Part shown: positions 16,568 through 23,490 of the stretch, in pieces
How positions within the stretch are numbered: position 1 is the first letter of the stretch
How the letters are laid out: the number at the start of each line of letters is the position of its first letter
NCBI GenBank assembly: GCA_023898365.1
Contig: CP060219.1
Span: 806,001-870,000, forward strand
From: Candidatus Woesearchaeota archaeon
GTDB taxonomy: Archaea > Nanobdellota > Nanobdellia > Woesearchaeales > GCA-023898365
Direction of reading: 5' to 3'
Length of the DNA stretch: 64,000 nt
Notes under the pieces: generated by a model
What the model saw: only the letters and a program-made list of their open reading frames with translations
What the model was told of the DNA's origin: nothing
The model's database searches: none
Position numbers and translations under genes: made by a program

Positions 16568-16975
16568 ATGGTCATGGTTCAAGACGTTAATGCAATCGGA
16601 AAGGATTTTTTCATGAGTACGTGGGGTGATCCTGCTCTTGCTCTTCATTGCAGGTGTGTTATTGAAGCCTGTTTAGGAATGGCAAAAGAAACAGATTTGA
16701 ATCAGGACGTGTTTATTTTGGCAGGTTGGATTCATGATGTTGGAAGAAAAGATGATGTTGCCAACCATGAGCAAGTCAGTTGTGATTATTTAGAAAATTT
16801 TCTTAATATTAATTCACAATTCAGACCTCTTGAACGAGAGATTAAAGATTGTATTCTTCATCATCGTTCATCTGGGAAACCAGAAACCCTTTTTGGTCAG
16901 ATTTTCAAAGCTGCGGATAAAGTTGCCTTGAGAAATAGCAAGTGGTTAGCCTACAAAAATTCATTTTCTACATAA
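16568..16975 (+). CDS. HD-domain phosphohydrolase, small
   Basis: 135 residues. Metal-binding HD pattern: the first His in ALHCRCVIEAC, the HD pair in AGWIHDVGRK, then a conserved HH in ILHHRSSGKP and a final Asp in IFKAADKVA. Likely a nucleotide phosphohydrolase acting in the cytoplasm. Two in-frame ATGs (16568 and 16574) leave the start open by two codons. The region 16976-17068 holds nothing I can name. Confidence 0.85.
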   Translation: MVMVQDVNAIGKDFFMSTWGDPALALHCRCVIEACLGMAKETDLNQDVFILAGWIHDVGRKDDVANHEQVSCDYLENFLNINSQFRPLEREIKDCILHHRSSGKPETLFGQIFKAADKVALRNSKWLAYKNSFST

Positions 16976-17068
16976 ATTTTCTTGCATGTTTGACAAGTAA
17001 GAGAAGAATTTTCAGAAAAAGAAAAAAAGTTGAAAAACAATAGATGCTAAACGGTCGAATAGTGTTAT

Positions 17069-17320
17069 TTATTCGTCGTCATCATCAGACATCATGTCAT
17101 CGTCATCTGCAGGGGCACTTTTACCGCCTGTAGCTTTTTTGACATGGTCTGCTTTTGGACCACGATCGCCGTCAACAACGTCAAATGTGACAACATCGTT
17201 CTCGTTTAAGCTAACGCCAGGTTCGAGACCTGTTTGGTGTACAAAATACTCTTTACCATCGTCTGAGACGATGAAACCAAAGCCTTTAGTTTGGTCAAAA
17301 AATTTTACTTTACCTTTCAT
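17069..17320 (-). CDS. cspA: Cold-shock domain protein with acidic tail
   Basis: 83 residues. The first 66 are a complete cold-shock domain with RNP1 KGFGFI and RNP2 EYFVHQT, which bind single-stranded RNA or DNA. It ends with an unusual run of Asp and Glu. It is preceded by GGAG within the end of the upstream zinc-ribbon gene, 3 nt away, so the two are co-translated. Cold-shock proteins of this type are common in bacteria and patchy in archaea, so the gene may be an old transfer. Confidence 0.93.
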   Translation of the reverse strand: MKGKVKFFDQTKGFGFIVSDDGKEYFVHQTGLEPGVSLNENDVVTFDVVDGDRGPKADHVKKATGGKSAPADDDDMMSDDDDE

Positions 17321-17323
17321 TTT

Positions 17324-17458
17324 TTACTCCGTTTGTTGGTTTTCTTTTCGATGACGCGCTTCGCATTCATCGCAAAAATGTTTTTTTGATTGATCTTTGT
17401 CAACCACGTAACGTTTTTTGCATGATCTGCAAAACTTTACCAATCGATAATTCGCCAT
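17324..17458 (-). CDS. 44-residue zinc-ribbon protein coupled to the cold-shock gene
   Basis: Reading from the ATG at 17458 gives 44 codons and a TAA at 17324. Two cysteine pairs, CRSC at residues 10-13 and CDEC at 29-32, are spaced as in a zinc ribbon, and the ends are basic and hydrophilic. It lies 3 nt upstream of the cold-shock start and contains that gene's ribosome-binding site, so it should be made together with it. No family recognised; RNA binding would fit its partner. Confidence 0.65.
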   Translation of the reverse strand: MANYRLVKFCRSCKKRYVVDKDQSKKHFCDECEARHRKENQQTE

Positions 17459-17481
17459 CTTTTATTTTGAAAACCTATGTT

Positions 17482-17553
17482 TTACTTTTTATTGAAAAAC
17501 TCCTCCTTTGACGTTTTCCAAAGGTCGCCCCTTGTTTCCGCCAGAAGAATCAT
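17482..17553 (-). other. Possible 23-codon leader ORF and hairpin before the zinc-ribbon/cold-shock operon
   Basis: Starting from a TATA element at 17584-17591 (minus strand), transcription would begin near 17560. The first ATG then meets at 17553 and runs 23 codons to a TAA at 17482. Inside it, 17505-17524 forms a hairpin with a 6-bp stem (CCTTTG/CAAAGG) whose 3' arm adjoins GGAGGAG. The segment could act as a leader peptide or a temperature-responsive structure for the cold-shock operon. Whether it is translated cannot be judged from sequence. Confidence 0.3.
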
Positions 17554-17583
17554 CTTTCAACCCTTTAGAGAATGGAGGATTCC

Positions 17584-17591
17584 TTTATAAA
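17584..17591 (-). promoter_or_regulatory. TATA box of the zinc-ribbon/cold-shock operon
   Basis: The minus strand reads TTTATAAA. It predicts a leader of roughly 100 nt before the zinc-ribbon ATG, long for this genome, where most genes look leaderless. The remaining intergenic DNA 17600-17860 contains only a long T run and no recognisable gene. Confidence 0.45.
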
Positions 17592-17719
17592 ACGTTGCTT
17601 TTTTTGATTCATAAATTTTTAGGAATGTTTTTCCAACGTTGCAGTTGTATTCTTCAAAGGTAACGATGTTTTCTGCAAGTGTTTTTTTAGTTCATGCGCG
17701 AATCTTTTTTCTTATTCAG

Positions 17720-17746
17720 TTTTTTTTTTTTTTTTTTTTTTTTTTT
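17720..17746. repeat. Homopolymer of 27 T
   Basis: An uninterrupted run of 27 thymines on the plus strand between the cold-shock leader and the MFS gene. Nothing comparable exists elsewhere in the window. It could be a terminator for an unseen plus-strand RNA, a slippage-prone tract, or an assembly artefact. Confidence 0.9.
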
Positions 17747-17865
17747 ACTCTTCACTGCAGCAGTTGGGACGATCATGATTATAGAAACTATTAGTATTGT
17801 CGCGCACTACAAATCACCTTATCCAACTATTCGATGGTGTTTTGATGCAAAACTGAACTGAAAAA

Positions 17866-17873
17866 CTTATAAA
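17866..17873 (+). promoter_or_regulatory. TATA box of the MFS gene
   Basis: CTTATAAA, 26 nt (centre) before the GTG at 17896, which supports GTG as a leaderless start codon. Confidence 0.5.
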
Positions 17874-17895
17874 TTCCTGAGATGAAATCTTCTTC

Positions 17896-18462
17896 GTGAA
17901 ACATCTTCTTTTTAACAAAGCTCTGCGCATTCTCTTAATAACAAATGGTCTCATCCTTCTTTCAGGAGCAATGTTCGGGCCCATTTATGCACTCTTTGTA
18001 GAAGAAATTGGCGGCGATCTTCTCTCAGCCGGTCTTACAGGAGGAATTTTTGCACTGGCTGCTGGACTCACCACGCTTGTTGCAGGAAGGTATGCTGATA
18101 AATTTAAGCGCGATGAATATATTGTTGCAGGAGGCTATGCGCTCCTTGGCACAGGATTTTTATTATACACCGCAGTTCATTCTCTTCTCTTTCTTTTTGC
18201 TGTGCAAATACTTATTGGATTTGCAGAAGCTATGTATTCGCCAGCGTTTGACGCATTATATTCTCGTCATATTACCAAGAAGAAAGCTGGGCGAGAATGG
18301 GGTGCGTGGGAATCCATGAATTACTTCTCTGCTGCCTTAGGCGCCGCCTTAGGAGGTGTTGTTGCTAGTTTTCTTGGGTTCTCAGCATTGTTTGTGATGA
18401 TGGCGTCTCTTTGTTTTATCAGCGTCTTTATTATTCTGCGTGTTCCAAAACGAGTTTTTTAA
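17896..18462 (+). CDS. Half-size major facilitator superfamily protein
   Basis: 188 residues with about six membrane helices, equivalent to one MFS half. The loop 2-3 signature appears as AGRYADKFKRD. Standard MFS transporters have 12 helices in about 400 residues, so this is either a homodimerising half-transporter or a truncated gene; the C-terminus ends in a clean basic tail (RVPKRVF). Starts with GTG. Its stop codon abuts the stop of the convergent pgk gene with no spacer. Substrate unknown. Confidence 0.8.
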   Translation: MKHLLFNKALRILLITNGLILLSGAMFGPIYALFVEEIGGDLLSAGLTGGIFALAAGLTTLVAGRYADKFKRDEYIVAGGYALLGTGFLLYTAVHSLLFLFAVQILIGFAEAMYSPAFDALYSRHITKKKAGREWGAWESMNYFSAALGAALGGVVASFLGFSALFVMMASLCFISVFIILRVPKRVF

Positions 18463-19617
18463 TTATTGCTTTTCGTTTGGTTTGATGTTTTCGTTCATTG
18501 CAATTGCGGTCACGCCAGGATGTTCTTGTCCGCCTAAAATTCTTAAAGCAGCGCCTCCTCCACTTGAGACGTGAAAGAATTTTTCCGTCACACCTAATTT
18601 TTGAAGAACTTTTACTGTGTCTCCTCCCCCAATAATGGTTCGTGCAGGAAGTTTAACCAGAATGTTTGCTAAGTTAATCGTTTGTTTTGCAAATCGTTCG
18701 TCTTCAACAAATCCGAGCGGTCCATTCCAGACAACAGTGCGAGCCTGCTTTAGTTCTTTGTACCATGCATCAAGGGTGCCGAATCCGACATCGAGTCCTT
18801 TAGCAGTTTTCGGAATGCGACTTACCGAAACGGTTTTGACTTCTTTGCCATCAAGAACGACCGTGTCTGTTGGTAACACCAGTTTATCATTGTTAATAAG
18901 AATGCTTGCGAGCTCTTTTCCTTCTTCATCAATGATGCTCTTGCCTGTTTCATACCCTTTGACTGCAAGAAACGTATACATCATTGCGCCGCCCACATAT
19001 ATTTTTTCAACATATTTGAGGAGGTTTTTGAAAAGAGGCATTTTGTCATGAACTTTTGCGCCACCAATGATTGCGACAATAGGTTCCTGTGCATGATCAA
19101 GATGCAAGCTTTCAAGTTCTGTGAGAAACCTTGGTCCAATTGCTGATGGTAAAAATTGTGGTATGGTTAAAATGCTTGCTCCTTTGTTATGGCTTGCAAA
19201 TGCATCGTTAATAAAGATCTCTGCATATGATGCGAGCTCATGTGCGAACCCTTCATTGTTTTCATCTTCTTCAACATGGAACCGTAGATTTTCGAGCATG
19301 ACAATTTTTTCGTTAGGAATGTCAACTGACCTGCAGTCCGGAACAAACGCAATGGTTCTGCCAACAAGTTTCATCAATTCGATGCATACTTTTTCTAAAG
19401 AATCTTTTTTTGATCGATGTCCTTCAGGTCTTCCTCGGTGACCAATGATAACAATTTGCTTTGGCTCGAGTTTTATTAATGTTTTAATCGTTTTTGCTGC
19501 AATCTCTAAGCGATACGTATCTTTTACTTTGCCTTCCTCGTCTCCAGGCGCATCAAGATCTGCGCGAAGTAGAATGCTTCTATTTCTTAAATCAAAGTCT
19601 TTATACGTTCTTACCAT
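18463..19617 (-). CDS. pgk: Phosphoglycerate kinase
   Basis: 384 residues, normal length. Interconverts 1,3-bisphosphoglycerate and 3-phosphoglycerate with ADP/ATP. Seen motifs: GHRGRPEG near the N-terminus, FINDAFASHN, GGAKVHDK, VWNGPLGFVE and the C-terminal GGGDTVKVL with SSGGGAAL. The usual R-V-D-x-N-x-P substrate loop reads RADLDAP, with Asp for Asn. The ATG at 19617 has AAGGAG at good spacing inside the end of the upstream regulator gene; a GTG at 19626 is less likely. Part of lower glycolysis with the enolase at 50 kb. Confidence 0.95.
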   Translation of the reverse strand: MVRTYKDFDLRNRSILLRADLDAPGDEEGKVKDTYRLEIAAKTIKTLIKLEPKQIVIIGHRGRPEGHRSKKDSLEKVCIELMKLVGRTIAFVPDCRSVDIPNEKIVMLENLRFHVEEDENNEGFAHELASYAEIFINDAFASHNKGASILTIPQFLPSAIGPRFLTELESLHLDHAQEPIVAIIGGAKVHDKMPLFKNLLKYVEKIYVGGAMMYTFLAVKGYETGKSIIDEEGKELASILINNDKLVLPTDTVVLDGKEVKTVSVSRIPKTAKGLDVGFGTLDAWYKELKQARTVVWNGPLGFVEDERFAKQTINLANILVKLPARTIIGGGDTVKVLQKLGVTEKFFHVSSGGGAALRILGGQEHPGVTAIAMNENIKPNEKQ

Positions 19618-19622
19618 TTTGT

Positions 19623-19940
19623 TCACTCCTTTTTTGTAAAATATTCCTGCACTTCTTTTATCATGAGCGGTTTTGCTCGTGGACCGAGTTTGTAATACGT
19701 TTTAGTAACGCTCTCACCCCAGGAATACTCCCCTTTCTCGGGTGCGCGCTTCTCAACAACAAATTCTTCTAACGCTACTCCTTTTTGTAAATGATAATAG
19801 ATAAGCCTTAGGCTGATTCTTGGAAAGAGTACTTTATAATGTTTATAGATCTCATATCCATGCGCTTGTTTGAGGTGGAAAATTATTTCTATAATGTTTT
19901 GTCGCACAACACTTCCCACAGGCCTTCCCTTTCCTACCAT
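19623..19940 (-). CDS. PadR-like winged-helix regulator
   Basis: 105 residues. PadR/wHTH pattern: NIIEIIFHLKQAHGYEIYKHY, then SLRLIYYHLQKGVALEEF, then a wing with YYKLGPRAKPLM. It directly precedes pgk, whose ribosome-binding site it contains, so it may control glycolytic flux or simply be co-transcribed. The effector is unknown. Confidence 0.7.
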   Translation of the reverse strand: MVGKGRPVGSVVRQNIIEIIFHLKQAHGYEIYKHYKVLFPRISLRLIYYHLQKGVALEEFVVEKRAPEKGEYSWGESVTKTYYKLGPRAKPLMIKEVQEYFTKKE

Positions 19941-20004
19941 ATTGAAAATAAATGAGTGGAGGAATATATAAATGTTTTGGGAACGATTCTTTTGAAACTA
20001 CTTC

Positions 20005-20913
20005 TCACATTTCTTGCAATCGTTTGATGCGATCTTCGATTGGGGGGTGCGTTGCAAAGAGTCGTGACATGCCACCTTTTTTCTTGCGAAATGGTGTAGA
20101 AATAAACAAGTGTGCGGTTGCTTTGTTTGCTTTATCAACTAAAGGATCAGGATCTTGAGAAATCTTTTTGAGTGCATTTGCAAGTCCTGGCGGGTACCGT
20201 GTTAATGCTACTGCTCCTGCGTCAGCCATATACTCTCGTTTTCTGCTAATGGCAAGCTTGATCATTTGTCCAATTATGGGGCTGAGAATTGCAAGGACGA
20301 GTCCGATTGCAATAAAGATGAGTGTTGTGCTTCCTCCTCCTTCTGATCGATTATTTCGTCGTCCATGTCCGCCCCATAGAAAAGATCGAAGTAAGAAATC
20401 GCTTAGGAGCGTGACAATACCTACGAGCACTGCGGTGAGCATCATGAATCGTATGTCATAGTTTTTGACGTGTGACATTTCATGCGCAAGAACGCCTTCA
20501 AGTTCTTCGCGGTTCATGACTTTGAGCAATCCTGTTGTTACAGTAATTGATGCGTGCTCGGGATCTCTTCCTGTTGCGAATGCATTCATAGCAGAGTCTT
20601 CGATCACGTATGCTTTTGGCGTGGGAATCCCTGCAGCAACGGCAAGGCCTTCAACGGCGTGATACAAATGAGGGTATTCTTGTTTTGTTACGGGTTTCGC
20701 TCCTGACATGGCAAGGACCATTTTGTTGCCAGAGTAGAATCCTATAATAGAGTAGATCATGCCAAAGAGTAGTGCAAGAATGAGCCCGAAAAGAATGCTC
20801 CCGTATATGAGTCCTGCTACTGCGCCAAGCAGACCAATAAGAATAATAAAAAAGAAGGCAAGAAACCAAGATCGAATCTTGTTGTTTCTTACCTCATCAA
20901 ATGAAATGCGCAT
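20005..20913 (-). CDS. htpX: HtpX-type M48 membrane zinc metalloprotease
   Basis: 302 residues. Two N-terminal membrane helices (FFIILIGLLGAVAG), the zinc site HEMSH near residue 145 with the third ligand Glu in the REYMADAGAV segment, a second hydrophobic pair, and the C-terminal ATHPPIEDRIKRL motif. It degrades misfolded membrane proteins with the active site in the cytoplasm. It lies 11 nt downstream of a LemA gene, a pairing seen in many prokaryotes. Confidence 0.95.
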   Translation of the reverse strand: MRISFDEVRNNKIRSWFLAFFFIILIGLLGAVAGLIYGSILFGLILALLFGMIYSIIGFYSGNKMVLAMSGAKPVTKQEYPHLYHAVEGLAVAAGIPTPKAYVIEDSAMNAFATGRDPEHASITVTTGLLKVMNREELEGVLAHEMSHVKNYDIRFMMLTAVLVGIVTLLSDFLLRSFLWGGHGRRNNRSEGGGSTTLIFIAIGLVLAILSPIIGQMIKLAISRKREYMADAGAVALTRYPPGLANALKKISQDPDPLVDKANKATAHLFISTPFRKKKGGMSRLFATHPPIEDRIKRLQEM

Positions 20914-20924
20914 AGTTCATCACT

Positions 20925-21476
20925 TCAAAACGCAACTTTAACGTTCTTTTTTTCTTCTGCTGTCGCTTCAAATAGGGATTCTTGCGTGAAATGAAGAATG
21001 CCTGCAAAGACGTTATTTGGGAATTTTTCTATCTTCGTATTGAAGAGCATCACCATATCGTTATAATGTTGACGCGCATAGGCAATTTTGTTTTCTGTTC
21101 CGGTGATTTCCTCTTGCAGTTGCATGAAGTTTTGGTTTGCTTTCAAGTCAGGATAATTTTCTGAAACGGCAAACAATGATTTCAGCGTATTTGCAAGCAT
21201 ATTGCTTGCGTGCGCTTTTTCTTCGATTGAGCCTGCTTGCATCATGCCTGCTCGTGCTTTTGTTACGTTTTCGAGCACTTGCTTTTCATGTTTCATATAG
21301 CCCTTGACTGTTTCAACAAGGTTAGGAATAAGATCGCTTCTTCTTTTGAGTTGCACATCGATTTGTGCCCAAGAATTCTTCACTTGATTTTTTAGTCGCA
21401 CTAAGCTGTTGTAGAGAATGATGATGCCAAGTACAACGACCGCAGCAATGATGCCAATTATTAGTCCCCAGTTCAT
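20925..21476 (-). CDS. lemA: LemA family membrane-anchored protein
   Basis: 183 residues: one N-terminal membrane helix (GLIIGIIAAVVVLGIIILYNSLV) followed by a long helical bundle with the family motif QIDVQLKRRSDLIPNLVETVKGY and FAGILHF near the end. The function is unclear, but the gene commonly travels with HtpX as here. The ATG at 21476 has GGAGGAAAAAA before it and starts exactly at the membrane helix. A longer frame upstream lacks such support. Confidence 0.93.
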   Translation of the reverse strand: MNWGLIIGIIAAVVVLGIIILYNSLVRLKNQVKNSWAQIDVQLKRRSDLIPNLVETVKGYMKHEKQVLENVTKARAGMMQAGSIEEKAHASNMLANTLKSLFAVSENYPDLKANQNFMQLQEEITGTENKIAYARQHYNDMVMLFNTKIEKFPNNVFAGILHFTQESLFEATAEEKKNVKVAF

Positions 21477-21577
21477 TTTTTTCCTCCAATAAATATTACT
21501 TTTCGTTCTTAAATTTGTTAAGTATAAAAAGTTTGTTATCGTAAGATTTAAGTAGTTTGTGCATTTCGCGTGCATTC

Positions 21578-21955
21578 ATGACGCAGGCACCTCTAAAAAT
21601 TCATGAACAATTGTATGTTTCGCACTTTTCTCCTTCACTTGATGCTCTTGTTGGAAAAACGGTGAAAGTGACTGTTGCGCAAGTCAATGCTGGTGTGCAC
21701 TCGCTACGATTTCGTGTTACGGGTGTTGCAGAGGATCAAAGCGGTAACGTGACTATTCTGTATGCTGGTGAGGGAGGTCAAAAGAGACTTCTTCTTGCTG
21801 ATGCTCATCTAGGGGTTACCAGAATTGCGCTTGAAGAACCAGAGTTTCAAGTCGTGTATGAGAATAATCGTGCTATGATCGATTATTTGGGCAGAGATCT
21901 TTCTGCGTGGCAGCGAGACCAAGTGCTGAAATCTGGCAAATGGTATTTTTTTTAA
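21578..21955 (+). CDS. Hypothetical protein, beta-rich
   Basis: 125 residues from the ATG at 21578. Alternating strands (KTVKVTVAQV, LRFRVTGVAED, NVTILYAGEG) suggest a small beta-barrel of the OB or SH3 kind, then a helical C-terminus (DYLGRDLSAWQRDQVLK). No family recognised. Its TAA overlaps the TAA of the convergent AlkD-like gene through the palindrome TTAA. Confidence 0.6.
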   Translation: MTQAPLKIHEQLYVSHFSPSLDALVGKTVKVTVAQVNAGVHSLRFRVTGVAEDQSGNVTILYAGEGGQKRLLLADAHLGVTRIALEEPEFQVVYENNRAMIDYLGRDLSAWQRDQVLKSGKWYFF

Positions 21956-22644
21956 CGTTTAAGAAAACTCATTCTCTTAGTTTCTTCAAAACGTTCGATT
22001 GCGTAGCGAAGTGTTGTGCGCGGTAAGACGTTGATGTGTTGTTCTAAGAAGGTTGTCAATGCTTTTTCATCTTGTTTGCCTACTTCGCGAAGCATCCACC
22101 CTACTGCTTTATGCATAAGGTCGTGTGTATCGCTTAGATGGATTTTTGCAAGAGAAAAAATATCTTCGAATTGTTTATGTTTGATAAACTGGTGAGTTGC
22201 CACAATAGATATGCGTCGCTCCCACAAATTTGCTGATTTTGCAAGGGTGTAGAGGATTGTTCGCTCTTTATCAAGCAACCATTTTCCGAGTATTCCTGCG
22301 CTGCAATCGACCAAATCCCAATTATTTGCTCTTGTGGCATTAGCTAGATAGAAGTGTACGATGTCTTCTTGTTCTTTTGTTGTTGCACTTGCAAATTGAT
22401 AGGTAAGGATGAGGAGCGCAGTAAGTCGGTGTTCGTGGATTTTGCTCGCAAGAAGTTTTTTCACCTCTGAAAACGTTGCTGATTTGAATTGCTTTGCAAC
22501 GATGCGCTGATCAGGAACACTCACTCCGATAAATTGATCGCCTTCACCGTATTCTCCTTTGCCCGTTTTAAAAAAGCTTGAAAGGATGTTAACTTTCTCA
22601 GGCCTCGCATACCTTTCGAGTTCTCTAATAATTTGCTGATACAT
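21952..22644 (-). CDS. AlkD-like DNA alkylation repair protein
   Basis: 230 residues, all helical HEAT-like repeats of the AlkD DNA glycosylase family: GVSVPDQRIVAKQF, NWDLVDCSAGILGKWL, and LWERRISIVAT. AlkD removes 3-methyl- and 7-methylpurines without base flipping. The conserved Trp and Asp of the NNWDLVD segment are present. The ATG at 22644 follows GAGGAG; the longer upstream frame would overlap the next gene's promoter. Confidence 0.88.
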   Translation of the reverse strand: MYQQIIRELERYARPEKVNILSSFFKTGKGEYGEGDQFIGVSVPDQRIVAKQFKSATFSEVKKLLASKIHEHRLTALLILTYQFASATTKEQEDIVHFYLANATRANNWDLVDCSAGILGKWLLDKERTILYTLAKSANLWERRISIVATHQFIKHKQFEDIFSLAKIHLSDTHDLMHKAVGWMLREVGKQDEKALTTFLEQHINVLPRTTLRYAIERFEETKRMSFLKR

Positions 22645-22716
22645 ATATGCTCCTCTGCTTTGCACCAATATAAATCTTTGGAAAAGTCCTTTTTTTTGAA
22701 TTTTTTTTGAGAAAGA

Positions 22717-22723
22717 ATATAAA
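22717..22723 (+). promoter_or_regulatory. TATA box of the first small paralogue
   Basis: AATATAAA-type element 27 nt before the ATG at 22747, indicating a leaderless message. Confidence 0.45.
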
Positions 22724-22746
22724 TTCGGCACTGCATTTGGCACACC

Positions 22747-23016
22747 ATGACAGAAAAATCCTCTCAATTAGAACAACTCGAAGCTGCTCTTAAACCGCTT
22801 AGCGAACTTGCAACGGTAGTTGTTGATGCTTCGCAGTTTCATGGCACCATCACCCTTGGTGGTTCTGCTGATGGTGCTGTTGCTCTTCTCCTTCCCTTTG
22901 TTAACCGCATCCTTGACAACGTCTATGGCGGCATGGATCTTGTTTCTACTTACGGAGTTCGAGATGGTTGTTTGCAAATTGAATATGTTGCAGGGGATAT
23001 CTCTCGATTTATTTGA
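22747..23016 (+). CDS. Small hypothetical protein, paralogue of the next gene
   Basis: 89 residues, no recognised family. It begins SQLEQLEAALKPLSEL and continues with a predicted two-strand element and a helix (VNRILDNVYG). The opening and the strand pattern resemble the gene at 23109 (IEQLELVLQPLTAF), so the two are probably tandem duplicates. Each has its own TATA box at leaderless spacing. Confidence 0.55.
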   Translation: MTEKSSQLEQLEAALKPLSELATVVVDASQFHGTITLGGSADGAVALLLPFVNRILDNVYGGMDLVSTYGVRDGCLQIEYVAGDISRFI

Positions 23017-23075
23017 GTAACGATCTTTTTGGTGGGTTGATCGCTAGGGCGGTTCATTACCTTTATTTGGGCAAA

Positions 23076-23084
23076 ATTTATAAA
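23076..23084 (+). promoter_or_regulatory. TATA box of the second small paralogue
   Basis: ATTTATAAA centred 28-29 nt before the ATG at 23109. Confidence 0.5.
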
Positions 23085-23108
23085 TTCGTATTATTTCACC
23101 ATTATAAA

Positions 23109-23423
23109 ATGGCAACTAAAATTGAACAATTAGAACTTGTGTTACAACCACTGACTGCATTCCATAGTGTTGAGGTGAAAGGAGACCAAGCAGGTGGCAG
23201 GGTTTCAGTCGATCGCGTTTCTGCTGAAGATCAACAAGGAGTAACTCTTTCAGTTGTAAATGCAGTCAATGGCGTGTATACTCGCCCAGAATTTACCGAA
23301 TTCGCATTTGTTGAAGGCGTAGTACGTGTTGCCTATCGAACAGGAAAGGGCAGAAAAACAGGAACGACTGGTTGCAGCGCACCTTCTTCGTATGCGGGTT
23401 TTCCTGGAGAGAAACACTGGTAA
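23109..23423 (+). CDS. Small hypothetical protein, second tandem paralogue
   Basis: 104 residues. Residues 1-75 align by eye with the preceding gene (leading QLE-LxL-PL helix, then GGRVSVDRV and FVEGVVRVAYR strands). It has a Gly/Lys/Ser-rich tail containing one Cys that the first copy lacks. The ATG at 23109 is chosen because of the TATA spacing. Function unknown. Confidence 0.55.
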   Translation: MATKIEQLELVLQPLTAFHSVEVKGDQAGGRVSVDRVSAEDQQGVTLSVVNAVNGVYTRPEFTEFAFVEGVVRVAYRTGKGRKTGTTGCSAPSSYAGFPGEKHW

Positions 23424-23490
23424 ATTATTTTCCTTTTTTTGCATTGCAAACAATTTCTTTTTTTGTTTATGACTGAGGCGCATAAGAGAA

